A DNA stretch of 64,000 nt, from positions 744,001 through 808,000 of the forward strand of contig NZ_SLWS01000006.1 in the NCBI RefSeq assembly GCF_004345645.1, given 5' to 3'. The notes under the pieces are model-generated. The model saw nothing but the letters and a program-made list of their open reading frames with translations, did no database searches and was not told the DNA's origin. Positions 1 through 8,229 of the stretch are shown here, one piece after another (the first letter of the stretch is position 1; the number at the start of each line of letters is the position of its first letter). Position numbers and translations under genes: made by a program. This stretch comes from Actinocrispum wychmicini. GTDB taxonomy: Bacteria > Actinomycetota > Actinomycetes > Mycobacteriales > Pseudonocardiaceae.

Positions 1-281
1 CCATCGTCCGGCACACCGAGGACGCCGGCCCGGTGACCGACCTGCTGGGTCCGGACGCGGCCGCTTTCTTTCGCGCGCAACGGATCCGTGGCGGCGCCGC
101 ACTGGATCCGTCGTTCTCGGTGCTGGTCGTGCTGGACGGCTCCGGGACGTTGTCCACTGGACAGAATTCGGTCCCGCTGAGAAAAGGTGACACATATGTG
201 CTTCCGCACCGCGCCGGGGAGTCTATTGTGGACGGCGACGTGACCGCGATCCGTTGCCTGCCGCCGGAGGTTCCCCAGTGA
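1..281 (+). CDS. C-terminal part of a cupin-type sugar isomerase-like protein (5' end outside window)
   Basis: Only the last ~93 codons are present; the frame is open to the left edge, so the start lies outside. The visible part reads as a beta-rich cupin tail: a V-L-V-V-L-D-G-S-G strand and turn, then a K-G-D-T-Y-V-L-P element typical of the C-terminal barrel of class I mannose-6-phosphate isomerases and related sugar enzymes. Its stop overlaps the GTG start of the sugar ABC transporter ATPase (GTGA), so it belongs to that operon and probably acts on the imported sugar. The exact substrate cannot be told from this fragment. Confidence 0.6.
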   Translation, partial: IVRHTEDAGPVTDLLGPDAAAFFRAQRIRGGAALDPSFSVLVVLDGSGTLSTGQNSVPLRKGDTYVLPHRAGESIVDGDVTAIRCLPPEVPQ

Positions 282-1039
282 CACCAGTCCTACAGGCGAA
301 GGACATCGTCAAGCACTACGGTACGGTCGAAGCCCTGCGCGGCGCCTCCTTCGAGGTCGGCGCGGGCGAGGTGGTGGCTCTGATCGGCGACAACGGCGCC
401 GGCAAGTCCACCTTGGTGAAATGCCTGTCCGGCGCGGAGATCCCGGACTCGGGCACGATCCTGATCGAAGGCACGCCGGTCGCCCTGGACTCGCCGGTGG
501 CCGCCCGCCGGCTCGGGATCGAGACGGTCTACCAGGACCTGGCGGTCGCGCCCGAACTGGACCCGGCCGCGAACCTGTTCCTGGGCAGGGAGATCCGCCG
601 CAAGGGCCTGCTGGGTCGGCTGGGTGTGCTGGACAAGGCCGAGATGCGTCGGAAGGCGGCGGCGGAGTTCACCCGGCTCGGCGTGACGTTGCAGAGCATC
701 GACGTCCCGATCAGCGCGCTGTCCGGTGGCCAGCGGCAGAGTGTGGCGGTGGCCCGGTCCGTGGTGTGGGCCAGCAAGGTGGTGTTCATGGACGAACCGA
801 CCGCCGCACTCGGTGTGGTGCAACGGGAGAAGGTCCTCGACGTGATCCGGCGGGTCCGGGACGAGGGTATGGCGGTCGTGCTGATCAGCCACAACATGCC
901 CGAGGTGCTGTCGGTGTCGGACCGGGTGGAGGTGCTGCGGCTGGGCCGCCGGGTGGCCCGGTTCACCGCGGCCGAGGCCACCCTGGAGGACCTGGTCGGC
1001 GCCATGACCGGGGCCCTGACCCAGGAGAACGCCGCATGA
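278..1039 (+). CDS. Sugar ABC transporter ATP-binding protein (FrcA-like, CUT2 family)
   Basis: Cytoplasmic ATPase of 253 aa that would power uptake of a monosaccharide. Walker A G-D-N-G-A-G-K-S-T lies at residues 37-45, followed by the signature L-S-G-G-Q-R-Q and Walker B V-F-M-D-E-P-T. It has one nucleotide-binding domain, as in FrcA, and not the double-domain RbsA type. The start is the GTG at 278: a GGAGG lies 7 nt upstream and the GTG overlaps the upstream stop. An in-frame earlier codon at 254 has no such support. The next gene starts inside its stop (ATGA at 1036). The substrate is inferred only as a sugar of the ribose/fructose/xylose class. Confidence 0.88.
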   Translation: MTPVLQAKDIVKHYGTVEALRGASFEVGAGEVVALIGDNGAGKSTLVKCLSGAEIPDSGTILIEGTPVALDSPVAARRLGIETVYQDLAVAPELDPAANLFLGREIRRKGLLGRLGVLDKAEMRRKAAAEFTRLGVTLQSIDVPISALSGGQRQSVAVARSVVWASKVVFMDEPTAALGVVQREKVLDVIRRVRDEGMAVVLISHNMPEVLSVSDRVEVLRLGRRVARFTAAEATLEDLVGAMTGALTQENAA

Positions 1040-2064
1040 CAACCGTGGACACTGTTCCGGGCATCGAGCGCCGGAGCCTGGGGGCGCGGGTCGTCTCCGC
1101 GAACACGTTCTGGATCGCCTTGATGCTCCTGGCGCTCCTGGTCGTGTTCAGCGCGCTGGCGCCGAACTCGTTCCTCACGTTCTTCAACTTCCAGCGGCTG
1201 TTCGTCGAGACGTCGGTTCTGCTGGTGGTCGCGGTCGGGATGACGTTCGTGATCATCACCGGCGGGATCGACCTGTCCGTCGGCTCGGTGCTGATCTTCG
1301 CCGGGATGATCTCCGCCAAGACCATGGAGTGGCTGAGCCCGGGACAGGACGCCACCAACGCGGGCTGGGGAGTGATCCTCATCGGCCTGGTGGTCGCGGT
1401 GGCCGGCGGGTCGCTGTGGGGCCTGATCAACGGCCTGCTGATCGCGCGGGCGCACATCCCGCCGCTGATCGTCACGTTGGGGTCGTTGGGCGCCGCACTG
1501 GGTGTCGCGAGCCTGTTGAACGACGGCACCGACGTCCGCACGGTACCCACCCAACTTCAGGACACGCTGGGCTTCGGGACGTTGGAGGGCAACATCCCGA
1601 ACCTGGTCGTGGTGGCCGCGGTGATCACCCTGATCTTCGGCCTCGTGCTGCACACAACGAGGTTCGGCCGGTACACGTTCGCGATCGGGTCCAACGCGGA
1701 GGCGGCGCGGCGGGCGGGCATCGGGGTGAGGGGGCACCTGACCACGGTGTACCTGCTCACCGGTTTCCTGGCCGGGATCGCCGGGTTCATGTCGTTGGCG
1801 TACTTCACGTCGACCACGATCTCCGGCCACACCACGGACAACCTCAACGCGATCGCCGCGGTCGTCCTGGGCGGGACAAGCCTGTTCGGCGGGGTCGGCA
1901 CCATCCTGGGCACGGTGATCGGCGTGTTCATCCCGGCGGTGCTGCAAAAAGGTTTCAACATCATCGGCGTCCAGCAGTACTGGCAGCAGATCGCGGTCGG
2001 CGTGGTACTCGTCGCCGCGGTGTGGTTCGACCAGCAACGTAGACGTGCCCGGAACAAAAGGTAG
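1036..2064 (+). CDS. Sugar ABC transporter permease (RbsC/FrcC type)
   Basis: Integral membrane protein of 342 aa with about eight to ten hydrophobic segments. It carries the family region I-I-T-G-G-I-D-L-S-V-G-S-V shared by ribose/fructose/galactose permeases (BPD_transp_2) and, later, F-A-I-G-S-N-A-E-A-A-R-R-A-G-I. It forms the transmembrane channel, probably as a homodimer, for the ATPase upstream and the binding protein downstream. The ATG at 1036 overlaps the TGA of the ATPase gene, which indicates translational coupling. Confidence 0.88.
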   Translation: MTTVDTVPGIERRSLGARVVSANTFWIALMLLALLVVFSALAPNSFLTFFNFQRLFVETSVLLVVAVGMTFVIITGGIDLSVGSVLIFAGMISAKTMEWLSPGQDATNAGWGVILIGLVVAVAGGSLWGLINGLLIARAHIPPLIVTLGSLGAALGVASLLNDGTDVRTVPTQLQDTLGFGTLEGNIPNLVVVAAVITLIFGLVLHTTRFGRYTFAIGSNAEAARRAGIGVRGHLTTVYLLTGFLAGIAGFMSLAYFTSTTISGHTTDNLNAIAAVVLGGTSLFGGVGTILGTVIGVFIPAVLQKGFNIIGVQQYWQQIAVGVVLVAAVWFDQQRRRARNKR

Positions 2065-2076
2065 TCGGAGGTAACA

Positions 2077-3090
2077 GTGTCAACGAGGACGCTCATGCTG
2101 GCCGGGGCCGTGGTGGCCGTGGGCGCGCTGCTCACCGCCTGCGGCGGGAAGATCGGCGAGAACACCACCCAGCAGCCATCCGGGTCATCCGGCGCGGCCC
2201 AGGGCGGTAACACCAACAAGGACCTGGAACTGGTCGTCGGCGTGAAGAACGAGCCGTTCTACATCTCGCTGCAGTGCGGCGCGGAAACGGCCGCGAAAGC
2301 CGCCGGCTACACCCTGACCACCCAGGCGCCGGACAAGTTCGACGCCACCATGCAAGCCCCCATCGTGACCGCGTTGGGTGCGAAGAAACCAGCCGCCCTG
2401 CTGATCGCGCCGACCGACGACAAGACGATGGCGCCCCAGATGAAGCAGATCAAGGACATGGGCGCCAAGATCATCGAGGTGGACACAGCCCTGCAGGACA
2501 CCAGCGTCGCCGCCTCCTCGATCTCCTCCGACAACACCAAAGGTGGCGAACTGGCCGCCCAGACCATGGCCAAACTCACCAACGGCAAGTCCGGCTCAGT
2601 CCTGGTCCTCGACACCAAGGCCGGAACGTCCACAACGGCCGCCCGCGCCAAGGGCTTCGAGGACGAACTCAAGAAGTCGGCCCCGAACCTGAAGTCCGTC
2701 GGCATCCAGTTCACCGACAACGAGCCCGCCGTGGCCGCCCAGAAGGTCACCGCCGCGATCGCCAGCACCCCCGACCTGATCGGCGTCTTCGCCACCAACC
2801 TGAACTCCGGCGAGGGAGCCGCCACCGGCCTGCGCAGCGCCGGCAAGGTCGGCCAGGTCCAACTGGTCGGCTTCGACGCGAGCCCCTCCGAAGTGGAAGC
2901 CCTGAAGAGCGGCGCCTTCCAAGCCCTGATCGCCCAGGACCCGGCCACCATCGGCAAGACCGGAGTCGAGCAGGCGGTGAACGCGATCGAAGGAAAGTCG
3001 GTCCAGCGAAACATCGCCGCCCCCCTCGTCGCCCTGACCAAGGACGACATGCAGCAGAAAGCGGAGTTCTTCTACAAGACCAAGTGCTAG
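2077..3090 (+). CDS. Sugar ABC transporter substrate-binding lipoprotein
   Basis: Extracellular, lipid-anchored solute receptor of 337 aa with a periplasmic-binding-protein type 1 fold (Peripla_BP_4). The N-terminus is a signal sequence ending in lipobox L-T-A-C, with the lipidated Cys at residue 22, followed by a Ser/Gly/Gln/Asn-rich tether. The GTG start at 2077 is preceded by GGAGG at 2067-2071. Landmarks of the sugar-binding family include A-D/N-rich hinge strands and a late Q-L-V-G-F-D-A-S-P strand. It is the last gene of the transporter operon, 12 nt after the permease and directly before a terminator. Confidence 0.9.
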   Translation: MSTRTLMLAGAVVAVGALLTACGGKIGENTTQQPSGSSGAAQGGNTNKDLELVVGVKNEPFYISLQCGAETAAKAAGYTLTTQAPDKFDATMQAPIVTALGAKKPAALLIAPTDDKTMAPQMKQIKDMGAKIIEVDTALQDTSVAASSISSDNTKGGELAAQTMAKLTNGKSGSVLVLDTKAGTSTTAARAKGFEDELKKSAPNLKSVGIQFTDNEPAVAAQKVTAAIASTPDLIGVFATNLNSGEGAATGLRSAGKVGQVQLVGFDASPSEVEALKSGAFQALIAQDPATIGKTGVEQAVNAIEGKSVQRNIAAPLVALTKDDMQQKAEFFYKTKC

Positions 3091-3110
3091 CAGCGAAAAC
3101 ACCGTCCAAC

Positions 3111-3152
3111 CCGGCCGTGCTGTCCACTTCGGACAGCACGGCCGGTCTTTTT
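3111..3152 (+). terminator. Intrinsic terminator of the sugar transporter operon
   Basis: A perfect 15-bp stem (3111-3125 with 3131-3145; arm CCGGCCGTGCTGTCC) closes a 5-nt loop and is followed by TCTTTTT. It starts 20 nt after the binding-protein stop. This is a textbook factor-independent terminator. Confidence 0.93.
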
Positions 3153-3309
3153 GGGTGGACAAGCTGGCCGGCCGGCGAAGATCGCGACGTCTGCTCAGGC
3201 ACGGGCTCGGTGTGCGATTGTGCGCGAAGATGATCAGAGTTGATTGAAACTGTTGACTTACGTTCATCTTCGGTCAATCATGAGCCGACCCTGCACCCTT
3301 GGAGTACTC

Positions 3310-5073
3310 ATGAAGGTCCTGCTTCGTTCGCGGTCCGCGCGGCTCGCCACTGCCGGCACGGCGGCGGTAGTGGTGGCGGCTGTGTTCGGCGTGGTCACGC
3401 CGTCGACAGCGGCTTCGCTCGCGTCCTACACCGTGACCGTCAACTCCACCGGCACCTATCCGCATCCCACCGACACCCCCGCCAGCACCTACATCGACAA
3501 AGACGGGACGTTCTACTTCCAGCAGTCGGCGTCCCTCTACGGCTCGACCGAGCCCCGCTACTGGGACTTCTTCTCCGGAAGCAACTTCGAGACGGCTACC
3601 CGCTCGTCGATCAGCGACGCGGTGAACCCACGCAACTCCTCCGACAGGAACAACAACACCACCTGGCGCTGCAACAACAGCCCCACGGGCGTCGAGTCGA
3701 CCTACGCGCCGTCGGGTTCGCGTTACTCGCAGCGCAACTACTGCACGCTGATCGGTGTCTGGGTCGACCCGGACACCGGTGACTGGTACGGCCTGGTGCA
3801 CAACGAGTTCACCCCGCAGCCCTTCGGCGATGGCCTGCACTACGACTCGATCGACTACGCCGTGTCCAAGGACCGGGGGCGCACGTGGACCATCCGCGAC
3901 CACGCGATCACCTCGCCGTACAGCACCGCGCGCAACAGCTCCGCGTTCCCGAACCAGACCTACCGCTACGGCACTGGTGACCAGCGCCTGTTCGTTGACG
4001 TCGCGTCGGGCTACTTCTACGCCTTCTACGGCTCGCGCATCGTCGACAAGTCCGGTAGCTGGGTGGCGTTCTACGGCCACGTGGCGCGGTCGCCGATCTC
4101 GTCGAAGATGGCGAGGGGCTCATGGCAGAAGTGGTACGGCGGCTCGTGGTCGCAGCCCGGTGTCGGCGGGCGGGAGAGCACCATGGTCCCGACCAGCACC
4201 AACGCCAACGGGTACGTCTCGACCTCGTCGGAGTACAACCCGGCCAACACCGGTACCGCGAGTCAGCAGATCGCGGCGGGCAAGATGCCGCCGACGTCAC
4301 CGCTGTTCGTCATGAACATCGCCTACGACGCCTACCTCGGTCTCTACATCGGTACCCCGCAGGCGGTCAACCAGTCCGGCAACGCGCCGCAGGAGATCTA
4401 CGCGACCGCCGACCTGTCGACGCAGAGGTGGTTCAAGCTCGGTGACACCGGCGGTTACCACACCGCGTCGTGGTACCGCTGGTTCCTCGACACGGCCAGC
4501 AAGACCGGTTCCACGATCGTCGGCAAGAACTTCCGCATCTACTGCGCCTTCGGCTGCGCGAACAACGCCAGCGGCCAGTACATCAACACCGCCATCACCT
4601 CATCGACCCAAGCGTCCCTTATGGACACCGCCAGGTCGTACACGATCGGCGTGGGCGGCCGGGTCCTGTTCCAGGCCGGCAGCGGCACGACGGCGATATC
4701 CGGTGCGTCAACCGGGTCGAACGCGGAGAAGTGGACCTTCAGCCCCACCGGCGACGGCGCCTTCCGCATCGTCAACGTCGGCTCCGGCAACGCCCTCGGC
4801 GTCACCTCGACGGCCGACTCCGGCCGGGCCTGGGGCGCCAAACCCACGGTGCTGCCGGGTTCCAGTGTCGGACAGCAGTGGTGGATGATCCCTTCCGGCA
4901 CTACGTATCGCCTGGTCAACCGCTACAGTGGCCTTGTGCTGGCGCTGTCGTCGGACACCGGCCGCCTGGTCGAGACCACCCCGGCCCGCACGTGGACCGA
5001 CACCACCCGCAACATCATCGGCGGCAACCGCACCGCGGCCGAGCAGACCCTCACCCTCACCCCGGACAGCTAG
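3310..5073 (+). CDS. Secreted protein with C-terminal ricin-type lectin domain, glycoside-hydrolase-like
   Basis: 587 aa if started at ATG 3310, which has GGAG at 3301-3304 and gives a clean signal peptide (Arg-rich n-region, Ala/Val core, cleavage near S-T-A-A-S around residue 38). An earlier in-frame ATG at 3280 would bury the signal. The central ~400 residues are rich in Trp, Tyr and Gly, with repeated blade-like units (V-S-K-D-R-G-R-T-W resembles a BNR/Asp-box; also R-W-F-K-L-G-D-T-G-G). This suggests a beta-propeller glycoside hydrolase or sialidase-like fold. The last ~110 residues look like a ricin B trefoil (K-W-T-F, F-R-I-V-N-V-G-S-G, Q-Q-W-W-M-I, Y-R-L-V-N-R-Y-S-G). Probably a secreted carbohydrate-active enzyme or lectin; its substrate is unknown. 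It is monocistronic. Confidence 0.65.
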   Translation: MKVLLRSRSARLATAGTAAVVVAAVFGVVTPSTAASLASYTVTVNSTGTYPHPTDTPASTYIDKDGTFYFQQSASLYGSTEPRYWDFFSGSNFETATRSSISDAVNPRNSSDRNNNTTWRCNNSPTGVESTYAPSGSRYSQRNYCTLIGVWVDPDTGDWYGLVHNEFTPQPFGDGLHYDSIDYAVSKDRGRTWTIRDHAITSPYSTARNSSAFPNQTYRYGTGDQRLFVDVASGYFYAFYGSRIVDKSGSWVAFYGHVARSPISSKMARGSWQKWYGGSWSQPGVGGRESTMVPTSTNANGYVSTSSEYNPANTGTASQQIAAGKMPPTSPLFVMNIAYDAYLGLYIGTPQAVNQSGNAPQEIYATADLSTQRWFKLGDTGGYHTASWYRWFLDTASKTGSTIVGKNFRIYCAFGCANNASGQYINTAITSSTQASLMDTARSYTIGVGGRVLFQAGSGTTAISGASTGSNAEKWTFSPTGDGAFRIVNVGSGNALGVTSTADSGRAWGAKPTVLPGSSVGQQWWMIPSGTTYRLVNRYSGLVLALSSDTGRLVETTPARTWTDTTRNIIGGNRTAAEQTLTLTPDS

Positions 5074-5125
5074 ACGATCGATCGCGTGAAGCTCGGGTGC
5101 CGGAGCCCGGCGGCTGACGTGGACG

Positions 5126-5170
5126 GAGGGTGTTCAAGATCGAGTCGTGAACAACGACATGAACACCCTC
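5126..5170 (+). terminator. Nested hairpin after the secreted lectin gene (possible terminator)
   Basis: Outer arms GAGGGTGTTCA (5126-5136) and TGAACACCCTC (5160-5170) pair perfectly over 11 bp. Inside them GTCGT (5144-5148) pairs with ACGAC (5154-5158). No T tract follows on either strand, so termination is plausible but unproven. The rest of 5074-5282 shows no convincing gene. Confidence 0.5.
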
Positions 5171-5282
5171 TCTCACGTGCTGATCGACAACCACGTGGCA
5201 TCGCTACGCCAACCCCTTCTGCGCCTTCGTCACCCTCACCTGCTACAAGAAACTCCGCCAAGCAGCCACGCGAGACACGCTC

Positions 5283-5510
5283 TTAGCCGCACAGCTTCGC
5301 GAGGCTCAGCCACACCTCGGCCGCACGCTGTGCCGCCTCCGACGAAACAGCGCCGATCTCCTGCCGTCTGTCGATCACAGGGCGGCCACGCTGCTCGCGT
5401 TCTGTGTGCAACAGCCAAGGCCACCGCTCGCCAGGCGTGGCGACAAGCCACCACACTTCGCCCTCGGCCTCGGTCCGATACCGACCTCTGCCCAGCGCAA
5501 CCCAGTTCAC
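5283..5510 (-). CDS. Small conserved-looking hypothetical protein (75 aa)
   Basis: 75 aa, rich in Trp, Arg and Glu, with a strand-like pattern (E-G-E-V-W-W-L-V-A-T-P-G-E-R-W-P-W) and a C-terminal helix. I do not recognise a named family. The GTG start overlaps the TGA of the 31-codon ORF before it (GTGA), so translation is probably coupled. It follows the XRE regulator on the same strand, so it may be part of that transcript. Third-codon GC is lower than in neighbouring housekeeping genes, in keeping with an accessory gene. No catalytic motif is visible. Confidence 0.55.
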   Translation of the reverse strand: MNWVALGRGRYRTEAEGEVWWLVATPGERWPWLLHTEREQRGRPVIDRRQEIGAVSSEAAQRAAEVWLSLAKLCG

Positions 5511-5602
5511 GGGTTCGCCTGCCGTGCGCGCCCGACTGCGGCACCGAGGTAGACCCGGAACTCACCCGCATCATCCGACACCATGTCGAGCGGGTTCACC
5601 AC
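5507..5602 (-). CDS. 31-codon ORF coupled to the following small gene
   Basis: Starts at one of two adjacent GTG codons (5602 or 5599) and ends in a TGA that overlaps the start of the next gene. The peptide contains a compact amphipathic stretch with F-R-V-Y-L-G-A-A-V-G-R-A-R. The second GTG itself overlaps the stop of a still shorter ORF behind a GAGGAG box (5624-5629). It may be a leader that couples translation, or the N-terminal part of a gene broken from the 75-aa ORF. Both are inferences. Confidence 0.4.
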   Translation of the reverse strand: MVNPLDMVSDDAGEFRVYLGAAVGRARQANP

Positions 5603-5704
5603 TGGCTGTCCATGTGCGTCACTCTCCTCACTCGGAATGTGACGCTACGGGCGGAAACGGATGAGCAAAGACAGATCAGGGGCTATCCGCATAGACGCGC
5701 ATAG

Positions 5705-6700
5705 TCAGGCAACCGGCACCAACGAAGCCAGGTCACGGCGATAGCTGTCGGCCCATTCCGCCGCTTGCTGCTCGGCCGGCAAGGTATCCAGCCCAGCCGT
5801 GAGCAACTCGGCAGCACGCACTGGCCGGCCGAGGTACCGGTACACCCGGCCCTCCTCCAGCAGCCAGAAAGCGTCGTGCCGATAGTAGTGCCACGGTGGC
5901 GCGTCTGGCAGTTGCTCGACGGCGAGCAGCGCGAGATCGTTCGCCTCGTCCACTTTCCGATCCACCACGTCCTTGTCACCCAGAACGGCGTGGCCCCTGG
6001 CTTCCTGCAGGGCGTCGTACGCCAACTGTCCGGCATAGACACCTGTTTGCCGTTGCACTGCCTGGGAGAGACCGATGGTGGCGTTCACCTGACCGGTAAG
6101 CCACGCCAAGTGGCCCTTGAAGCTGAGCGCGGTGGCGACCATGTCGCGATCCACCGCCTCAGTCGCCAACTCGTACGCCCGACTGAACCATCGGTCCGCT
6201 TTCGGGTAGTGACCGGTGGCGGTACTGAGCCACCCAGCGAACTGGGCCCACTGGGCGCCGACCCGTACAGCGTGCGGGCGCAGGCCGCCGCGTGATTCCT
6301 GGACGAGACAGGCGACAAGCGCAAGTTGCGCGCGTACGGGCTCGATCATCATGCTTGCGCCGACTGTGTCTTCCAGCCGCCGTAGCCCGCCGAGAACGAC
6401 TCCCAGGGACTCGACGGCCGGCAGGTCCAGGCGCCGTGCGTGGGCGGCGATGTAGTCGAGTCGGTCGGCATCGTCCGGGGTGAGCAGGCCAGCCGCCGGG
6501 CGGGTGAGGGCGATGAGCGCGCCGTCGGCATCAAGTACCGCGTCGACCCGGACGGCGAGTCGGGCGTCCGGTGCAAGCCGGCCGGTTTCGAGCCGTGAGA
6601 TGGTGCTCTGGTTCACGAAGACACGCCGGGCCAGCGCCGGTTGACTGAGCCCGGCGCGCTTCCGGAGTCGACGCAGCGTGGCGCCGAAGGTCTCGGCCAT
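5705..6700 (-). CDS. XRE-family helix-turn-helix regulator with TPR-like C-terminal region
   Basis: 331 aa. Residues ~5-60 form an HTH_3/XRE DNA-binding domain (R-L-R-K-R-A-G-L-S-Q-P-A-L-A-R-R then V-N-Q-S-T-I-S-R-L-E-T-G). The rest is alpha-helical and Ala/Leu-rich with repeated A-x-x-W-x-x-x-A patterns like TPR arrays in actinobacterial XRE regulators that sense small ligands or peptides. ATG 6700 has GAAGGA just upstream. Two tiny overlapping genes follow 100 nt later on the same strand. Its target is unknown; autoregulation at the palindromic region upstream is possible. Confidence 0.8.
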   Translation of the reverse strand: MAETFGATLRRLRKRAGLSQPALARRVFVNQSTISRLETGRLAPDARLAVRVDAVLDADGALIALTRPAAGLLTPDDADRLDYIAAHARRLDLPAVESLGVVLGGLRRLEDTVGASMMIEPVRAQLALVACLVQESRGGLRPHAVRVGAQWAQFAGWLSTATGHYPKADRWFSRAYELATEAVDRDMVATALSFKGHLAWLTGQVNATIGLSQAVQRQTGVYAGQLAYDALQEARGHAVLGDKDVVDRKVDEANDLALLAVEQLPDAPPWHYYRHDAFWLLEEGRVYRYLGRPVRAAELLTAGLDTLPAEQQAAEWADSYRRDLASLVPVA

Positions 6701-6814
6701 GATCCTTCTCTGCAGAGAGGTACGGCGACCAGGCTACCCGACTGCCCGGCGTGGCACCCAAGTTGACGCGGGATGATGTCAGCGCCCAACAAAGGCAGCC
6801 CTGTGCACCTGTGA

Positions 6815-6974
6815 GGTTCGGTTTTACATGGGGCGCGGCGGGTATAAGCTGGCTGCGGCGGCAGGCCAAAAAGACACCCCGGTGAAGGACCTGTCGGGAT
6901 GGACGAGAGAACCCTTGGCCTGCCGGCGTAGTCGGCTTGCACCCGCCGCGGGGGTCCCCATGTCAAACCGAACC
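6815..6974. repeat. 160-bp imperfect palindrome between XRE regulator and HD hydrolase
   Basis: The outer arms 6815-6833 and 6956-6974 match at 18 of 19 positions. The stem continues inward with a 10/10 match (CGCGGCGGGT, 6834-6843 against 6941-6950) after a 5-nt bulge, and then about 20 of 26 matches (6844-6869 against 6915-6940), leaving a loop of ~45 nt. Four of the six inner differences would be G-U pairs in a plus-strand RNA. The right arm contains the stop codon of the HD-hydrolase gene. It could be a MITE-like insertion, a structured RNA or a very large terminator. Confidence 0.7.
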
Positions 6975-7571
6975 GGAAGCAAGCCCGGAAAGCTCCCGAA
7001 GCAAATTGGCCCGAGCGTTCGAATCCCACAACGCACGGGCCTGAGCGGTCTGATAGAGATTCTCCCGCTCCAGCAAGGACTTCAAGACCCGCGAACGCCC
7101 CTGCCGCCACACCGAATCCGGGTACGCGGAATACTCCGCACGCACATTCCTTGTATACAAGTCATATACGTCCGGCGCCGCAGCGAGAATGGACAGGTCA
7201 GCGTCGAGCAGGATGTGCGCCAACGGGTCGTCGGACTCATGTGTGATCGTCGCAAGCACCAAGCCGGCCACCTGATCGATGTGTTTCACTCCGATACCCG
7301 TAGGCAGGAGGGCGGCCCGTACCCAGGAAGCGCTCGCCCGCTCGTCCGCGCCCGGTTCGGCATCGTAGATCACGTCGTGCGCGAGAATCGCCAGCCTCAA
7401 CACGGGATCGTCCTCATCGGACAGTAGCCGCGCGTCCCGCAAGACAGCCTCGATATGTCCACCGTTGTGGTACTTCCGGTGAGGCTCGGCATACCGGCGG
7501 ATCAAGTCGTCCGACGCCGATGTGGGCCGGCCGCCGAGTTCGGTCACCGCGTTGTCCCACTCGTCGCGCAT
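6963..7571 (-). CDS. HD-domain predicted metal-dependent phosphohydrolase
   Basis: 202 aa, helical. H-N-G-G-H-I-E lies near residues 36-42 and the diagnostic A-H-D-V-I-Y-D near 65-71, so the His and His-Asp metal ligands of an HD hydrolase are present. A later D-A-D-L-S-I-L supplies a further acidic residue. Proteins of this group are annotated as predicted HD phosphohydrolases of unknown substrate. The ATG at 7571 lies 10 nt after the response-regulator stop, so it may be the last gene of the ABC/kinase/regulator transcript. Its final three codons and stop lie inside the long palindrome. Confidence 0.8.
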   Translation of the reverse strand: MRDEWDNAVTELGGRPTSASDDLIRRYAEPHRKYHNGGHIEAVLRDARLLSDEDDPVLRLAILAHDVIYDAEPGADERASASWVRAALLPTGIGVKHIDQVAGLVLATITHESDDPLAHILLDADLSILAAAPDVYDLYTRNVRAEYSAYPDSVWRQGRSRVLKSLLERENLYQTAQARALWDSNARANLLRELSGLASGSV

Positions 7572-7581
7572 GACCAGCAGG

Positions 7582-8229
7582 CTAGCGGTTCAGATACGCC
7601 AGCACAGCCAGGACGCGACGGTGACCACTGTCGCTCGGCGGCAGGTCGAGTTTGGCGAAGATGTTGCCGATGTGTTTGTGCACGGCACGTTCCGTGACCG
7701 TCAGGTGGGTCGCGATGTCGCTGTTCGCCCGTCCCTCGGCCATCAACGAAAGTACTTGGCGTTCCCGAGGTGTCAGGGAGCCGACCTGGTCGGTGCCTCG
7801 CCGCCTGCGCACGAGCAGCTGGGCCACGACCTCCGGGTCCATCACCGTGCCGCCCGCCGCGACGCGACGCAGGGCGTCCACGAACTCGTCCACCCGGCTG
7901 ACCCGGTCCTTCAGCAGGTAGCCGACACCGCCGCGGCCGTCGGCGAGCAGCTCACCCGCGTACGTCTCCTCCACGTACTGCGACAGCACGAGCACAGGCA
8001 GCGAAGGGAACTCCGCCCGCGCCTCCAGGGCCGCGCGCAGGCCTTCGTCCCGGAATGACGGCGGCAGCCGGACGTCCACAATGGTCACGTCCGGCGTGTG
8101 TTCCCGGACCGCGGCGACGAACCCGGGCCCGTCGATCACCGTGGCCACCACCTCGATGCCGCTCGTCCGCAACAGCAGGTTCAACCCCTCGGACAACAGC
8201 ACGTTGTCCTCGGCGATCACGACGCGCAA
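7582..8229 (-). CDS. LuxR/NarL-family response regulator
   Basis: 215 aa. An N-terminal receiver domain (E7-D8 acidic pair, phospho-acceptor Asp52 in T-I-V-D-V-R-L-P-P, later Lys in L-L-K-D) is joined to a C-terminal LuxR HTH (L-T-P-R-E-R-Q-V-L-S-L-M-A-E-G then V-H-K-H-I-G-N-I-F). The start is taken as TTG 8229, which has GGAG 7 nt upstream and keeps the first beta strand R-V-V-I-A-E-D. A GTG at 8220 would cut that strand. It overlaps the kinase gene by 13 nt. It should be phosphorylated by that kinase and control nearby genes, perhaps the ABC ATPase. Confidence 0.9.
   Translation of the reverse strand: MRVVIAEDNVLLSEGLNLLLRTSGIEVVATVIDGPGFVAAVREHTPDVTIVDVRLPPSFRDEGLRAALEARAEFPSLPVLVLSQYVEETYAGELLADGRGGVGYLLKDRVSRVDEFVDALRRVAAGGTVMDPEVVAQLLVRRRRGTDQVGSLTPRERQVLSLMAEGRANSDIATHLTVTERAVHKHIGNIFAKLDLPPSDSGHRRVLAVLAYLNR

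Noticed and set aside
5196-5290. A short plus-strand frame resembling the tail of a transposase after the lectin gene
   Set aside because: A stop lies just upstream, there is no start or inverted-repeat context, and the resemblance is only impressionistic.
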